Both the position numbers and the translations under genes were made by a program. Below are positions 1-7,502 of a stretch of 10,324 bases of DNA, piece by piece (the first letter of the stretch is position 1; each line of letters starts with the position of its first letter). Under the pieces are notes generated by a model that saw only the letters and a program-made list of their open reading frames with translations, was not told the DNA's origin and did no database searches. This DNA is from Pseudohongiella sp. (GTDB lineage: Bacteria > Pseudomonadota > Gammaproteobacteria > Pseudomonadales > Pseudohongiellaceae). Location of the stretch: positions 1 through 10,324 of the forward strand of contig JAUSPW010000404.1 of NCBI GenBank assembly GCA_030652635.1, in the 5' to 3' direction.

Positions 1-732
1 GTCTCGATCAATCCGGTAGCACCATTACCCGTTCAACGACGATTTACGGTCGCGGGTATTTTCCGGGTCGGCACGCAGGAGCTGGATGAACAACTGGTGA
101 TGATCGCCTTGCCAGATGCGCAGGCTTTGTATCGCCAGCCCGACAGTTACGACGGGCTGCGGCTGCGCACCAGTGATGTGTTGGCGGTCAACCAGTTGCG
201 CGCTGCCATAGAACAGGAATTGCCACAGGGTTTCTATGTGGAAACCTGGACACAATGGTTCGGCGCGATTTACGAGAATATCCGTTTATCACGCACCATC
301 GTTGGATTTTTGTTGTGGCTGCTGGTGGCGGTTGCTGCCTTTAATTTGGTGGTCAGCCTGGTCATGATTGTGCGCGACAAGCGTTCAGACATTGCGATTC
401 TGCGAACCATGGGTGCTTCGCCCGGTATGATTGGCCGGATTTTTGTGCTGCAAGGCTGTCTGATTGGTTTGATGGGCGCTGGACTGGGTCTAGTGCTGGG
501 GTCCGTGCTAGCACTGAACATCAGTGCGCTGTATCGCTGGCTGGAAAGCACAACAGGTACGCAACTGCTCAGCGCAGACGTCTATCCTGTGGATTTTTTG
601 CCATCACAATTGCTCTGGTCAGACCTGGGTTGGGTCAGTTCAGGTGTATTACTGCTGTGTTTGCTGGCCAGTCTGTATCCTGCCTGGCGTGCGGCGCGCG
701 TCCTGCCTGCCGAAGCCCTTCGCGCCGACTGA
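1..732 (+). CDS. lolE: Lipoprotein-releasing ABC transporter permease LolE, C-terminal part (5' end outside window)
   Basis: Inner-membrane permease of the LolCDE transporter, which extracts outer-membrane-targeted lipoproteins from the inner membrane and hands them to LolA. The frame is open from base 1; 243 residues and a TGA are visible, so the first membrane segment and most of the periplasmic domain are missing. The visible part holds the end of the periplasmic domain (about 1-95) and three hydrophobic segments at about 101-124, 147-173 and 210-226. The stretch SDIAILRTMGAS (129-140) and the ending YPAWRAARVLPAEALR are family hallmarks. LolE is preferred over LolC because of AFNLVVSLVMIVRDKRSDIA and the LLSADVYPVDFLPSQL stretch (189-203), which I recall closely matching E. 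coli LolE (LSSDIYFIDFLPSEL); LolC differs there. Position directly upstream of comEC also fits, since lolC-lolD-lolE precede comEC in several gammaproteobacteria. Family is near certain, the E paralogue likely. Confidence 0.9.
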   Translation, partial: VSINPVAPLPVQRRFTVAGIFRVGTQELDEQLVMIALPDAQALYRQPDSYDGLRLRTSDVLAVNQLRAAIEQELPQGFYVETWTQWFGAIYENIRLSRTIVGFLLWLLVAVAAFNLVVSLVMIVRDKRSDIAILRTMGASPGMIGRIFVLQGCLIGLMGAGLGLVLGSVLALNISALYRWLESTTGTQLLSADVYPVDFLPSQLLWSDLGWVSSGVLLLCLLASLYPAWRAARVLPAEALRAD

Positions 733-741
733 TGATCACAA

Positions 742-765
742 GAGCTGGCTTTTTTCCGGCAGCTC
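742..765 (+). other. Inverted repeat just after lolE (weak hairpin, not a convincing terminator)
   Basis: GAGCTG at 742-747 and CAGCTC at 760-765 are perfect 6-bp inverted copies around a 12-nt spacer that itself contains a run of six T (750-755). It begins 10 nt after the lolE stop codon. A standard intrinsic terminator would carry the T run after the stem; here the T run is in the loop and the stem is short, so termination is doubtful. It may be a weak 3'-end structure or chance. Confidence 0.3.
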
Positions 766-779
766 ACTGGATTCCCTCC

Positions 780-785
780 TATAAA
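780..785 (+). promoter_or_regulatory. Possible -10 element upstream of comEC
   Basis: TATAAA at 780-785 matches the sigma-70 -10 consensus at five of six positions and lies in the only sizeable non-coding gap before the long gene run. No recognisable -35 hexamer is found 16-18 nt upstream (that region reads around CGGCAG), so the promoter call is weak. If used, transcription would begin near 791-793, at the base of the hairpin at 792-815. Confidence 0.25.
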
Positions 786-791
786 GCATAA

Positions 792-815
792 GCATCTACC
801 GGCGTGCGGTGATGC
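792..815 (+). other. Hairpin in the comEC leader
   Basis: GCATC (792-796), a single unpaired T (797) and ACCG (798-801) can pair with CGGT (807-810) and GATGC (811-815), closing a 5-nt GCGTG loop. This gives a 9-bp stem with one bulge. No T run follows, so it is not an intrinsic terminator by sequence. It ends 15 nt before the comEC ribosome-binding site, so it could shape translation initiation or protect a 5' end. This role is inference. Confidence 0.4.
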
Positions 816-830
816 CATATCTTGAGTCAG

Positions 831-837
831 GGTGGAG
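831..837 (+). promoter_or_regulatory. Ribosome-binding site of comEC
   Basis: GGTGGAG ends 5 nt before the ATG at 843 and supports that codon over the later in-frame ATG at 894. The core GGAG (834-837) is complementary to the 16S anti-Shine-Dalgarno. Confidence 0.6.
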
Positions 838-842
838 TCTGA

Positions 843-3377
843 ATGCGTTTGCAGCTGCTGACCGTTTGTTGCGGCATCGCACTTCACAGTCGCATGAGCC
901 GAGTGCCGCTGCTGTTGATGGATAATTTCCAGTCTGCCAGTGTGCTTGCCGGTGTGTTATGTGTAACAGCGCTCATGCTGGCCTTCGTACTGGCATACCT
1001 ACAGCCTTTCGTACAGTCATGGTATCCGAAAAAACTGTCTGCATGCTGCCGGGTCATGCTGGCGCTGTTCAGTTATGGCCTGTTGTTGATGGCCGGGTTT
1101 TGCTGGGCCATGATGCTGGCGCAGAAGCAGCTACACCACCGATTGCCCTTGGCGCTGGAAGGTCAAGACTTCTGGGTGATCGGACAGGTTGCGAGTCTGG
1201 TGCGCGGGCAGACCGATGCCGACACTGCGGTGGATGCCGGTTTTGGCAATCGACGCACCCGCCAATTCGAGTTTGACCTTGAGTCTGCTTGTCTGCGCCT
1301 GAAACCTGAGCTGTGCGCAGCGGATAAGCCATTAATGAAAGGCATGCGTGTCACCCTGAGCGACTACGGTGCTCTGCCGATTCAGGCAGGTCAACGTTGG
1401 CAGCTGCGTGTGCGTGTGAACCGGCCTCACAGCTTTTCCAATCCTGGTGTGTATGATTTTGAAGCGAGTCAATTCCAGCGCGGCATCATGGCGCGTGGCT
1501 ATATTCGAGAGACGACGTTTAATCAGGCTTTGCCACCGGCGCGCTGGAGCATAAATGCCTGGCGAGCCGCGCTGGCCAGTCAGATTGATAACGCAGGTGG
1601 GCAATCGAAACAGCAACTTAATCACCCCGGGCTGCTCAAAGCCTTGGTTATTGGTGACCGCGAGGGTGTCAGCGATCAGCAGTGGGCGTTGTTTACCAGC
1701 ACCGGCACCAATCATCTGGTGGTGATCTCAGGTCTGCATGTCGGGTTTATTGCATTGTGTGCGTGGACGCTGGTCAATGGTTTGGTGCGAGTGAGCCCCG
1801 CGCTGATGCTGATGCTGCCCGCACAGCAGTGGGCGGCAATGGCCGCCATACTGGCAGCGCTTTGTTACAGCGTGATGGCCGGTTTTTCATTGCCTACACA
1901 GCGTGCTGTGATCATGATCACGGTGTTTATGGGGAGTCGATTGCTGGGTTTGGCGGTAGCGCCCGCGGATGCGCTGTTGCTGGCCGCGCTACTGGTATTG
2001 CTGCTGGATCCGATGGCAGTTACCCAGGCTGGTTTCTGGTTATCCTTTGGCGCGGTTGCCTCGTTGTTTTTTGCGTTTGCGGCGCACGGTCGCAATCGTT
2101 TGCGCGCGTCGTCATTGCGCTACCGCGTGGGCAGTGCGTGGCAGCGCTGGGTTCAGCCACAATGGGTAGTCAGTGTGGGCCTGTTATTGCCATTGATTGT
2201 TTGGACAGGGCAAGTCTCGGTGATTTCGCCGCTGGCCAATGTGCTGGCGATTCCTCTGGTCAGTTTGTTGGTAGTGCCGCTTGCCTTGATCGGCTCCATT
2301 GCCTTGTTGATGGGGGTGCCCGGGTCTGACTACCTGCTGATCTTAGCCGACAAAGTGTTGGTCATGTTATTGGGCTTTCTGAGCTGGCTGATCAGTTGGT
2401 CACCCGGCAACTGGCGCCCGGCAATGCCGGATTTTGACGTCATGGTACTCATGGCAATTGCCAGTGTGATGTTGTTGGCACCACGCGGATTACTTCCGCG
2501 CTACTTAGCGTTGCTGCTGTTTTTACCGCTACTGCGCCCGCCTGACCCGGAACGTCCTGCGCCGGGGATAGTGTGGGTGCGCTTTCTGGATGTGGGGCAG
2601 GGGCTTGCTGTTGCGGTGCATACCCTTGGGCACACGCTGCTGTTTGATACTGGCCCGACGCTGGGTCCGGATTATGATGCTGGCAAAGCAGTACTGTTAC
2701 CGTATTTACGGTGGAGCCGTATTGCGCATCTGGACACCGTAATCGTCAGTCATTGGCACGCCGATCACAGTGGAGGACTTCAATCGCTGGCAAGTGAGAT
2801 ACCAATCGACACTTTTTTGAGCGGACAGGGCGGATCTGCAGACAACGCTGCACAAGCACCTTCATCAGCGGATCATGTGCAGAACTGCGAGTCTGGCCAG
2901 CAATGGCAGTGGGATGCCGTTGAGTTTCAAGTGTTGTATCCGCCCGCGGCAAACACCCTGATAATGCCGAGTGGCAATTTGAATAACACCTCCTGTGTGC
3001 TGATGATTTCAACGCGCGGTCAACGCCTGCTGTTGACCGGCGATATCGAGCAGCAGGCGGAACATTGGATGGTGCGCGAGTGGGCAAACTCACTGCGCGC
3101 TGACATAGTGCAGGCCCCGCATCATGGCAGTCGCAGTTCCAGCACCCTGTCCTTTATGGGCGCAGTGCAGCCAGACTGGGTAGTCATCTCTGCCGGTTAC
3201 AACAATCGCTTTGATCATCCCCATCCTGAGGTGGTGCAGCGTTATCAGGATGCCGACGTGCTTGTAGAGAATACGGCAGACTCTGGCGCGATTTTGTTTG
3301 AGCTGGGCGGCGATCATCCGCGCCTGTTGGAACGTCAGCGCGAACAGGCGCGACGTTTTTGGCACACGCCACGCTGA
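843..3377 (+). CDS. comEC: ComEC/Rec2 family DNA internalisation protein
   Basis: Polytopic inner-membrane protein that forms the channel for single-stranded DNA during natural transformation; ComEC/Rec2 family. At 844 residues it is slightly longer than the usual 740-800. The order is standard: a hydrophobic N-terminus with a DUF4131-type soluble region (about 30-220), the multi-spanning Competence domain (about 250-530) containing the hallmark VISGLH (294-299), then a C-terminal metallo-beta-lactamase-like domain (about 577-810). That last domain has LDVGQG (582-587), the metal motif HWHADH (637-642), LLTGD with D734, and PHHGS (759-763), so its predicted nuclease site looks intact. The ATG at 843 is chosen for its ribosome-binding site. 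It heads the long co-directional gene run after the only sizeable gap. A DNA-uptake gene next to envelope genes is a known gammaproteobacterial arrangement. Competence itself cannot be inferred from this gene alone. Confidence 0.96.
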   Translation: MRLQLLTVCCGIALHSRMSRVPLLLMDNFQSASVLAGVLCVTALMLAFVLAYLQPFVQSWYPKKLSACCRVMLALFSYGLLLMAGFCWAMMLAQKQLHHRLPLALEGQDFWVIGQVASLVRGQTDADTAVDAGFGNRRTRQFEFDLESACLRLKPELCAADKPLMKGMRVTLSDYGALPIQAGQRWQLRVRVNRPHSFSNPGVYDFEASQFQRGIMARGYIRETTFNQALPPARWSINAWRAALASQIDNAGGQSKQQLNHPGLLKALVIGDREGVSDQQWALFTSTGTNHLVVISGLHVGFIALCAWTLVNGLVRVSPALMLMLPAQQWAAMAAILAALCYSVMAGFSLPTQRAVIMITVFMGSRLLGLAVAPADALLLAALLVLLLDPMAVTQAGFWLSFGAVASLFFAFAAHGRNRLRASSLRYRVGSAWQRWVQPQWVVSVGLLLPLIVWTGQVSVISPLANVLAIPLVSLLVVPLALIGSIALLMGVPGSDYLLILADKVLVMLLGFLSWLISWSPGNWRPAMPDFDVMVLMAIASVMLLAPRGLLPRYLALLLFLPLLRPPDPERPAPGIVWVRFLDVGQGLAVAVHTLGHTLLFDTGPTLGPDYDAGKAVLLPYLRWSRIAHLDTVIVSHWHADHSGGLQSLASEIPIDTFLSGQGGSADNAAQAPSSADHVQNCESGQQWQWDAVEFQVLYPPAANTLIMPSGNLNNTSCVLMISTRGQRLLLTGDIEQQAEHWMVREWANSLRADIVQAPHHGSRSSSTLSFMGAVQPDWVVISAGYNNRFDHPHPEVVQRYQDADVLVENTADSGAILFELGGDHPRLLERQREQARRFWHTPR

Positions 3378-3381
3378 GCAG

Positions 3382-3408
3382 TTCAATTCTGGCAAGTTAT
3401 GGTAAAGT
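3382..3408 (+). promoter_or_regulatory. Possible promoter for exbB and downstream genes
   Basis: TAAAGT at 3403-3408 preceded by TG one base upstream (3400-3401) resembles an extended -10 element. A poor -35-like TTCAAT lies at 3382-3387 with a short 15-nt spacer. It sits in the 59-nt comEC-exbB gap, about 30 nt ahead of the GTG start, which is the right place for an internal promoter for the lipid A genes. The assignment rests on short matches only. Confidence 0.35.
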
Positions 3409-3423
3409 AGTCGCCGGTTCAGC

Positions 3424-3428
3424 GGAGG
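3424..3428 (+). promoter_or_regulatory. Ribosome-binding site deciding the exbB start
   Basis: GGAGG at 3424-3428 is a strong Shine-Dalgarno, 8 nt ahead of GTG 3437. It fixes the exbB start there instead of at the far upstream in-frame TTG (3359), which lies inside comEC, or the later ATG at 3452. Confidence 0.75.
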
Positions 3429-3436
3429 CGACAGTT

Positions 3437-4093
3437 GTGGTAGAAATTGTTATGGCTGGCGGCTGGTTGATGCTGCCCATTATATTGTGTTCAATTCTGG
3501 CCATTGCCATTGTGATCGAACGATTCTGGACGCTGAGTGTCAACCGTATTGCGCCCAAATATGCGGTTGGCCAGGTGTGGACCTGGATCAAGAACAATGA
3601 GCTTGACTCAACGCGTATGCGCGAACTCAGGTTGGCATCGCCACTGGGTCAGATTCTAGCGGCAGGTCTGGTGCAGGCGCGACAGGGCCGCGATGCTATG
3701 AATTCTGCGATTGCACAGTCGGCCGCTGTAGTGATTCACGAGCTCGAACGTTATCTGAGTACCCTGGGCACAATCGCTGCTATTACACCCTTGTTGGGGC
3801 TGTTGGGTACGGTTATCGGCATGATCCGTGTTTTTACTGAAATTATGGTGCAAGGTACCGGCAACCCTAATGCTTTGGCAGGAGGTATCTCCGAGGCCTT
3901 GATCACCACGGCGGCTGGTTTGTGTGTGGCGATTCCAGCCTACGCCTGTCACCGGTTTTTTGTGCGCCGCGTTGACACTCTGGTGTTGGCGCTGGAGCAG
4001 GAATCGGCCAAACTGGTCGACGCTCTGCATGGTGACCGTCGGGTCGATGTTCGGGATTACTCAATCCCTGCGGAAGGCGAGAAAAAAGCGTGA
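3437..4093 (+). CDS. exbB: MotA/TolQ/ExbB-family proton channel subunit
   Basis: Inner-membrane channel subunit of a proton-motive-force-driven complex; partners ExbD, encoded next. With the GTG start at 3437 the protein is 218 residues and begins MVEIVMAGGWLMLP, as ExbB proteins at this locus typically do. Three membrane segments are visible: about 8-29, 108-133 and 153-175. The second carries TPLLGLLGTVIGM (117-129) and the third begins with ISEALITTAAGL (151-162), the conserved Glu/Thr regions lining the channel in ExbB and TolQ. A cytoplasmic region (about 35-100) separates segments 1 and 2. The gene overlaps exbD by 4 nt (GTGA), suggesting coupled translation. No TonB or TolA gene is in view, so whether it energises TonB receptors, a Tol-like system or something tied to LPS is open. 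The symbol is by family; a TolQ-like role is possible. Confidence 0.92.
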   Translation: MVEIVMAGGWLMLPIILCSILAIAIVIERFWTLSVNRIAPKYAVGQVWTWIKNNELDSTRMRELRLASPLGQILAAGLVQARQGRDAMNSAIAQSAAVVIHELERYLSTLGTIAAITPLLGLLGTVIGMIRVFTEIMVQGTGNPNALAGGISEALITTAAGLCVAIPAYACHRFFVRRVDTLVLALEQESAKLVDALHGDRRVDVRDYSIPAEGEKKA

Positions 4094-4560
4094 ATTTTCC
4101 TCGGCGCACACTGGAAGACCCCGCTATCAACCTGACGCCGTTGATAGATGTGGTGTTTCTGTTGCTGATTTTTTTTATGGTCACCACCACGTTTACACGC
4201 GATACCCGTTTGTCCGTCAATTTGCCGGAGGCTGATACCAACAGCAGCGAGACCCTGGTTGATCAGATTGAAGTAACCGTCAGTGAATCCGGGCGCTACA
4301 GTGTGAATGGTGACGTGTTGAGTAATAGTCAGGCGAGCACCTTAAGCGAGGCCATCTTGCAGCGCGCACAGCGTGATCGTAGCCGACCTGTGTTGTTGGT
4401 GGCCGATGCCGAGGCATCCCATCAGTCAGTTGTGACAGCGATGGATGCTATCGGACAGGCCGGCTTCAGTCGCTTGAGCATCGCCACGCGACCGCCAGCG
4501 TCGCAAGTGACAGAAACCGGCGATCAAACCACCCCGATGATACCCGCCAGCGAGGAGTGA
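4090..4560 (+). CDS. exbD: ExbD/TolR-family stator partner
   Basis: Small inner-membrane protein with one N-terminal membrane span and a periplasmic domain; it pairs with ExbB and carries the proton-binding aspartate. The 156-residue product has a short cytoplasmic N-terminus, then NLTPLIDVVFLLLIFFMV (14-31), where D20 matches the essential aspartate of ExbD (D25 in E. coli). The periplasmic region runs from about 38 to 138 and includes RPVLLVADAEASH, a typical ExbD stretch. The final 20 or so residues are rich in Thr, Pro, Ser and Glu and look disordered. The start is GTG, overlapping the exbB stop by 4 nt, with a weak purine-rich site (GGAAGG at 4072-4077, GAG nearer the start). The msbA ATG follows 9 nt after the stop. 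The partner subunit that would contact an outer-membrane client is not encoded here. Confidence 0.93.
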   Translation: MNFPRRTLEDPAINLTPLIDVVFLLLIFFMVTTTFTRDTRLSVNLPEADTNSSETLVDQIEVTVSESGRYSVNGDVLSNSQASTLSEAILQRAQRDRSRPVLLVADAEASHQSVVTAMDAIGQAGFSRLSIATRPPASQVTETGDQTTPMIPASEE

Positions 4561-4569
4561 CAGGTTCGC

Positions 4570-6420
4570 ATGTCGAAATCCAAAAAACCTCCATCCGGGT
4601 CGCAGACACCGGGCTCTGCTCAAACAACAACCGCGCCCATAAAGGTGATGACAGGGCTGCAAGTGTATACGCGGCTGTTGTCCTATATGCGTCCTTACAT
4701 TGGCGTGTTCTGTGTTTGTATTCTCGGATACATCATTTACGCAGCCAGTCAGGCCGCCGTGGCGCCTTGGCTGGGCTGGACCATTGATCAGGTTGAGGCG
4801 CGCAGTGCGGATGGCCGCATCCTGAGTCCCATTTTATGTGTCTTGATTGTGGTAGTACGCGGCATTGGCGGATTTATGGGCGGCTACTCGCTGGAGTACA
4901 TCGCCAATCATGTGGTTCACAAATTACGACAGCAGATTGTTGACCAATTGCTCACGGTGCCGGTGCGCTACTACGATCAGAACAGTATTGGCCGGCTGGT
5001 CTCCAAAGTTACTTACGATGTGGCACAAATCAAAGGCGCCGCAACCAATGCCATCACCGTGATTCTGCGTGAAGGTCTTACTGTAGCGGGCCTGTTGGCG
5101 ATGCTGTTCTGGGTAAACTGGCGCCTGAGCATGGTATTTTTGTTGGTAGCACCGCTGGTGGCCGTGGTCGTGCATCTGGCGACCTCGCGTTACCGACGTT
5201 ACAGCCGACAGATGCAGGACTCGATGGGTGATGTCACACAAATCACCAATGAGTCGATCAAAGGGCAGCTGGTGATCCGCACCTTTAATGCCATGGAGTT
5301 TGTCTCAAGTCGCTTTAACACCGCCAGCGAGCGCAATCGTCGCCAGAATATGAAAATGGTTGCCACTGAATCCACGGCAACCCCGTTGGTGCAGATTCTG
5401 GTCAGTATTGCGATGGCCATACTGATCTGGTTTGCCATGTCGCCGGAATTGTTTGCATCGTCCTCTGCGGGCGAGTTGGTCACCTTCCTGACACTGGCTG
5501 GTTTGCTGGCCAAACCCATTCGTCAGCTATCGGGCGTGAATGCCATCATTCAACGCGGCATATCCGCAGCCAGCAGCATTTTTGATTTACTTGATACACC
5601 ACGTGAAGACAATGGTGGTTACTACACAACGGCGCGCGCAACCGGTCTTGTCGAGTTTGAAAACGTTGGCTTTGCCTACGAAGCCGATAAACCTGTGCTG
5701 CAAGGCATCAATCTGACCGCCCAGCCTGGGATGACGGTCGCGCTGGTGGGGCGATCAGGCAGCGGTAAATCCACCCTGGTGTCGATGTTGCCGCGTTTTT
5801 ACGACAATTCATCGGGCTGCATACGACTGGACGGGATACCGCTGACCGACTATCAGCTGGCAAATCTGCGTGAGCAGATCGCGATAGTGACGCAGGATGT
5901 GGTGTTGTTTGAAGGCTCTGTGGCTGAAAACATCGCCTATGGTGTGCGTGACAAAGTGACTCTGGAACAGATTCAGGAAGCGGCCCGTAACGCACATGCT
6001 GCCGAGTTTATTGAGAAGTTGCCACTCAGGTATGACGCCGATGTCGGTGATGGTGGTGCGTTGCTGTCAGGCGGTCAACGTCAGCGCCTAGCCATCGCGC
6101 GCGCCTTCCTCAAAAACGCACCGGTGCTGATTCTTGACGAAGCCACCTCGGCGCTTGATACCGAATCCGAGCAGCACATTCAGCAGGCATTAAACGAACT
6201 GATGCGCGGACGCACCACGTTTGTGATTGCTCATCGATTATCAACCATCGAAAACGCGGATTTGATTGTAGTCATGGATCAGGGCTGCATTGTGGAAAGT
6301 GGCAGCCACCATGAGTTGATGGCGCTCAATCAGCACTACGCTCGTCTGCACAGAATGCAGTTTGCAGAAGTGGCAGAGCCTGGTCCGGAACTGGGCATTC
6401 ATGGTCGAGACTTCAGCTGA
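4570..6420 (+). CDS. msbA: Lipid A export ABC transporter MsbA (ATP-binding/permease)
   Basis: Homodimeric half-transporter that flips core-lipid A from the cytoplasmic to the periplasmic leaflet of the inner membrane, using ATP. It has 616 residues, somewhat longer than the roughly 580 of E. coli because of a polar Ser/Thr/Lys-rich N-terminal extension (about 1-30). The six-helix transmembrane domain spans about 40-330. The nucleotide-binding domain has every motif: Walker A GRSGSGKST (394-402), Q-loop in VTQDVVLFEGSVAENIAYG, signature LLSGGQRQR (498 on), Walker B LILDEATSALD (D523, E524) and switch H555 in IAHRLST. It appears catalytically competent. The ATG at 4570 has CAGG 5 nt upstream; an ATG near residue 29 would remove the extension and cannot be excluded. 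The lpxK start codon shares the last base of its stop. Adjacent lpxK separates MsbA from generic lipid exporters of the same family. Confidence 0.94.
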   Translation: MSKSKKPPSGSQTPGSAQTTTAPIKVMTGLQVYTRLLSYMRPYIGVFCVCILGYIIYAASQAAVAPWLGWTIDQVEARSADGRILSPILCVLIVVVRGIGGFMGGYSLEYIANHVVHKLRQQIVDQLLTVPVRYYDQNSIGRLVSKVTYDVAQIKGAATNAITVILREGLTVAGLLAMLFWVNWRLSMVFLLVAPLVAVVVHLATSRYRRYSRQMQDSMGDVTQITNESIKGQLVIRTFNAMEFVSSRFNTASERNRRQNMKMVATESTATPLVQILVSIAMAILIWFAMSPELFASSSAGELVTFLTLAGLLAKPIRQLSGVNAIIQRGISAASSIFDLLDTPREDNGGYYTTARATGLVEFENVGFAYEADKPVLQGINLTAQPGMTVALVGRSGSGKSTLVSMLPRFYDNSSGCIRLDGIPLTDYQLANLREQIAIVTQDVVLFEGSVAENIAYGVRDKVTLEQIQEAARNAHAAEFIEKLPLRYDADVGDGGALLSGGQRQRLAIARAFLKNAPVLILDEATSALDTESEQHIQQALNELMRGRTTFVIAHRLSTIENADLIVVMDQGCIVESGSHHELMALNQHYARLHRMQFAEVAEPGPELGIHGRDFS

Positions 6421-7454
6421 TGGCAGGCTTTACCGATGCCTGGTATCAAGGATCGGCATGGTTACACCTGCTGCGACCTTTGTCGGCCTTGTTCAGGCTG
6501 CTCAGCCGGGTCAGGCGCAAACGACTCACTGCATTGCAACAACCATCAGCAATACCGGTGATTGTTGTTGGCAACATCTCAGTGGGTGGCACAGGTAAAA
6601 CGCCAGTGGTCATCGCGCTGGCGGACGCACTGGAAAACAGCGGTTGGCGCGTGGGCGTGATCAGTCGTGGTTACGGCGGAACCGCTAAACATTACCCTTT
6701 GTTTGTGAACAGCACTACGGATGTGCGTGAAAGTGGCGATGAAGCCCGGCTCATGCGCAAGTACCTGCGCGGACCTCTGGTGTTGGATCCCCAGCGTTCA
6801 CGTGCGCTACAGGCGCTGATTGCGCAATCAGACTGCGATGTGGTGATCAGTGACGATGGTTTGCAGCACTATCGCATGTCGCGCGACATAGAAATAGTAG
6901 TGGTGGATGCCGCGCGCGGCATAGGCAATGGTCTGTGTCTGCCTGCGGGTCCTTTGCGAGAACCCGCGCAGCGTCTCTCAGAAGTAGACTTTGTGTTGAT
7001 CAACGGACAACATCCACTGCAGTTGCCAACGGTGCGAACTGTGCCAACGCGGTTTACACTAGAGCCACATGCCTGGATCAACGTGCGTACAGGCCAGCAG
7101 GTCAGTTTGAGTGCGCTGGCCTTGGCATTAGGCGCCAGTGATGAGCAGGCGCCCGTGGCGATTGATGTGATTGCAGGCATAGGTAACCCAGAGCGTTTTT
7201 TCCAAACAGTTCGGCAGCTTGGGTTCAAAGTGCGCGCGCGCAAATTTCCGGATCATCACGCCTATTCCAAGACAGATCTGGCGTTCGCCAGTCAGTCAGT
7301 ATTGTTGATGACCGAAAAAGACGCTGTAAAGTGCCAGCATTTTGCGTCTGACAACTGGTGGTATCTCAGCGTCAAGGCAGCCCTGCCAACTACATTTTTG
7401 CAGGCTGTCAGTAAACAATTGGACGGTCTTGATACGGCGCGCAAAGCGGGTTGA
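6420..7454 (+). CDS. lpxK: Tetraacyldisaccharide 4'-kinase LpxK
   Basis: Membrane-associated kinase of the Raetz pathway that phosphorylates the 4' position of the tetraacyldisaccharide 1-phosphate to give lipid IVA. At 344 residues it is typical. An N-terminal hydrophobic/basic region (about 10-40) fits membrane attachment. The P-loop is VGNISVGGTGKTP (50-62), followed by SRGYGG, the acidic SGDEARLM, SDDGLQHYR, and LPAGPLREP. Near the C-terminus are FPDHHAY and MTEKDAVKC, and then the NWWYLSV stretch shared with E. coli LpxK. No motif is missing. The ATG overlaps the msbA stop (TGATG), a classic arrangement for translational coupling, and msbA-lpxK adjacency is widely conserved. A 48-nt gap follows with no terminator-like structure; it contains the 8-bp palindrome AACATGTT (7471-7478). 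Confidence 0.97.
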   Translation: MAGFTDAWYQGSAWLHLLRPLSALFRLLSRVRRKRLTALQQPSAIPVIVVGNISVGGTGKTPVVIALADALENSGWRVGVISRGYGGTAKHYPLFVNSTTDVRESGDEARLMRKYLRGPLVLDPQRSRALQALIAQSDCDVVISDDGLQHYRMSRDIEIVVVDAARGIGNGLCLPAGPLREPAQRLSEVDFVLINGQHPLQLPTVRTVPTRFTLEPHAWINVRTGQQVSLSALALALGASDEQAPVAIDVIAGIGNPERFFQTVRQLGFKVRARKFPDHHAYSKTDLAFASQSVLLMTEKDAVKCQHFASDNWWYLSVKAALPTTFLQAVSKQLDGLDTARKAG

Positions 7455-7491
7455 GTCCGGGTTATTCAAGAACATGTTTTTTAAAGAGTGC

Positions 7492-7496
7492 AGGAG
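7492..7496 (+). promoter_or_regulatory. Ribosome-binding site deciding the trm112-like start
   Basis: AGGAG at 7492-7496 sits 6 nt before ATG 7503. It favours that codon over an in-frame GTG at 7488, which would overlap the ribosome-binding site and add five residues not expected in the family. Confidence 0.75.
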
Positions 7497-7502
7497 AAAC
7501 AG

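Noticed and set aside
742..765. Intrinsic terminator after lolE
   Set aside because: The stem is only 6 bp and the T run is in the loop, not downstream of the stem; it is kept only as an inverted repeat.
1682..2329. 215-codon open frame in the +2 frame within comEC
   Set aside because: It lies entirely within the well-supported comEC frame and shows low-complexity Gly/Ala/Cys-rich composition typical of an out-of-frame reading; no domain is recognisable.
3359..3436. Longer exbB starting at TTG 3359 inside comEC
   Set aside because: It lacks a good ribosome-binding site, the added residues have no family counterpart, and GGAGG with GTG at 3437 gives the expected N-terminus.
7289..7300. Three tandem CAGT units in lpxK (possible phase-variation tract)
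   Set aside because: Three tetranucleotide units are too few to slip at a useful rate, and lpxK is normally essential, so on/off switching would be lethal.
7455..7502. Promoter or operator in the lpxK-trm112 gap (TTGAGT at 7451, palindrome AACATGTT at 7471-7478)
   Set aside because: No -10 hexamer sits at a suitable distance from TTGAGT, and an isolated 8-bp palindrome is expected by chance; nothing ties it to a known regulator.
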